The notes beneath the pieces are model-generated. The model saw only the letters and a list, made by a program, of their open reading frames with translations, made no database searches and had not been told where the DNA came from. A program made the position numbers and the translations under genes. This document shows, in pieces, positions 13,853 through 13,899 of a stretch of 13,899 nucleotides of DNA (the first letter of the stretch is position 1; every line of letters starts with the position of its first letter). The DNA comes from Paraglaciecola arctica. Its GTDB lineage: Bacteria; Pseudomonadota; Gammaproteobacteria; Enterobacterales; Alteromonadaceae. Location of the stretch: assembly GCA_003232445.1 (NCBI GenBank), contig QIJM01000223.1, positions 1-13,899 on the forward strand, read 5' to 3'.

Positions 13853-13899
13853 TTACAACTTTTCTTCTAACCAAGCTTTTACTGAAGCAATGGCTGAGT
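13853..13899 (-). CDS. alaS: Alanyl-tRNA synthetase, last 14 codons (partial)
   Basis: Only the C-terminal end is in the window. The reading frame ends at a TAA at 13855-13853 and encodes SAIASVKAWLEEKL, which matches the end of E. coli AlaRS (ALASVKGWVSAKL). alaS directly upstream of csrA is the E. coli arrangement, which supports the call. The 143 bases between alaS and csrA hold the csrA leader. I see no strong sigma-70 match there, and only an A/T-rich 7-bp hairpin at about 13810-13832. With so few residues visible, the assignment rests on this short match and on gene order. Confidence 0.75.
   Translation of the reverse strand, partial: SAIASVKAWLEEKL

Overview
The window reads as chromosomal DNA of a gammaproteobacterium, most likely a marine member of the Alteromonadales. 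This is inferred from four things: protein similarity to the E. coli/Vibrio families, a moderately low GC content, a sodium-pumping oxaloacetate decarboxylase, and conserved gene orders (alaS-csrA-tRNA-Ser-tRNA-Arg, and ycjX-psp-pspF-sap). No mobile element, phage gene or CRISPR array was seen. Almost every base is assigned to a recognisable core gene or a short intergenic space.

Left part (1-3988): an envelope-stress block. On the minus strand run pspA, pspB, pspC and then ycjX, which leaves the window. On the plus strand, divergently, lies pspF, the sigma-54 activator of psp. The 254-bp space between pspA and pspF holds a nearly complete control region: a sigma-54 -24/-12 element for pspA, a consensus IHF site, candidate PspF operator half-sites, and a sigma-70 promoter for pspF that overlaps those half-sites. 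The expected logic is that PspA holds PspF inactive until membrane stress releases it, after which PspF drives pspABC and probably ycjX, and limits its own synthesis.

Middle part (3998-9332): sapABCDF, a complete dipeptide-type ABC transporter operon that starts 9 bp after pspF. Three of its four internal junctions are one-base TAATG overlaps. SapA carries a lipobox, and SapD has a strongly degenerate ATPase signature.

Right part (9389-12612, minus strand): oadGAB, the three subunits of the biotin-dependent, Na+-pumping oxaloacetate decarboxylase. The sodium-site residues of OadB and the biotinyl lysine of OadA are intact.

Right edge (12805-13899, minus strand): the end of alaS, then csrA with its terminator, then a stable-RNA operon of tRNA-Ser(GCU) and two tRNA-Arg(ACG) genes with its own promoter and terminator. 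The last tRNA-Arg carries an exact 8-bp tandem duplication between the D arm and the anticodon arm. This is the clearest anomaly in the window.

I did not find a wholly new system. The most interesting points are the duplicated tRNA-Arg, the degenerate SapD ATPase, the lipoprotein form of SapA, the pspF-sap linkage, and the structured pspA leader.
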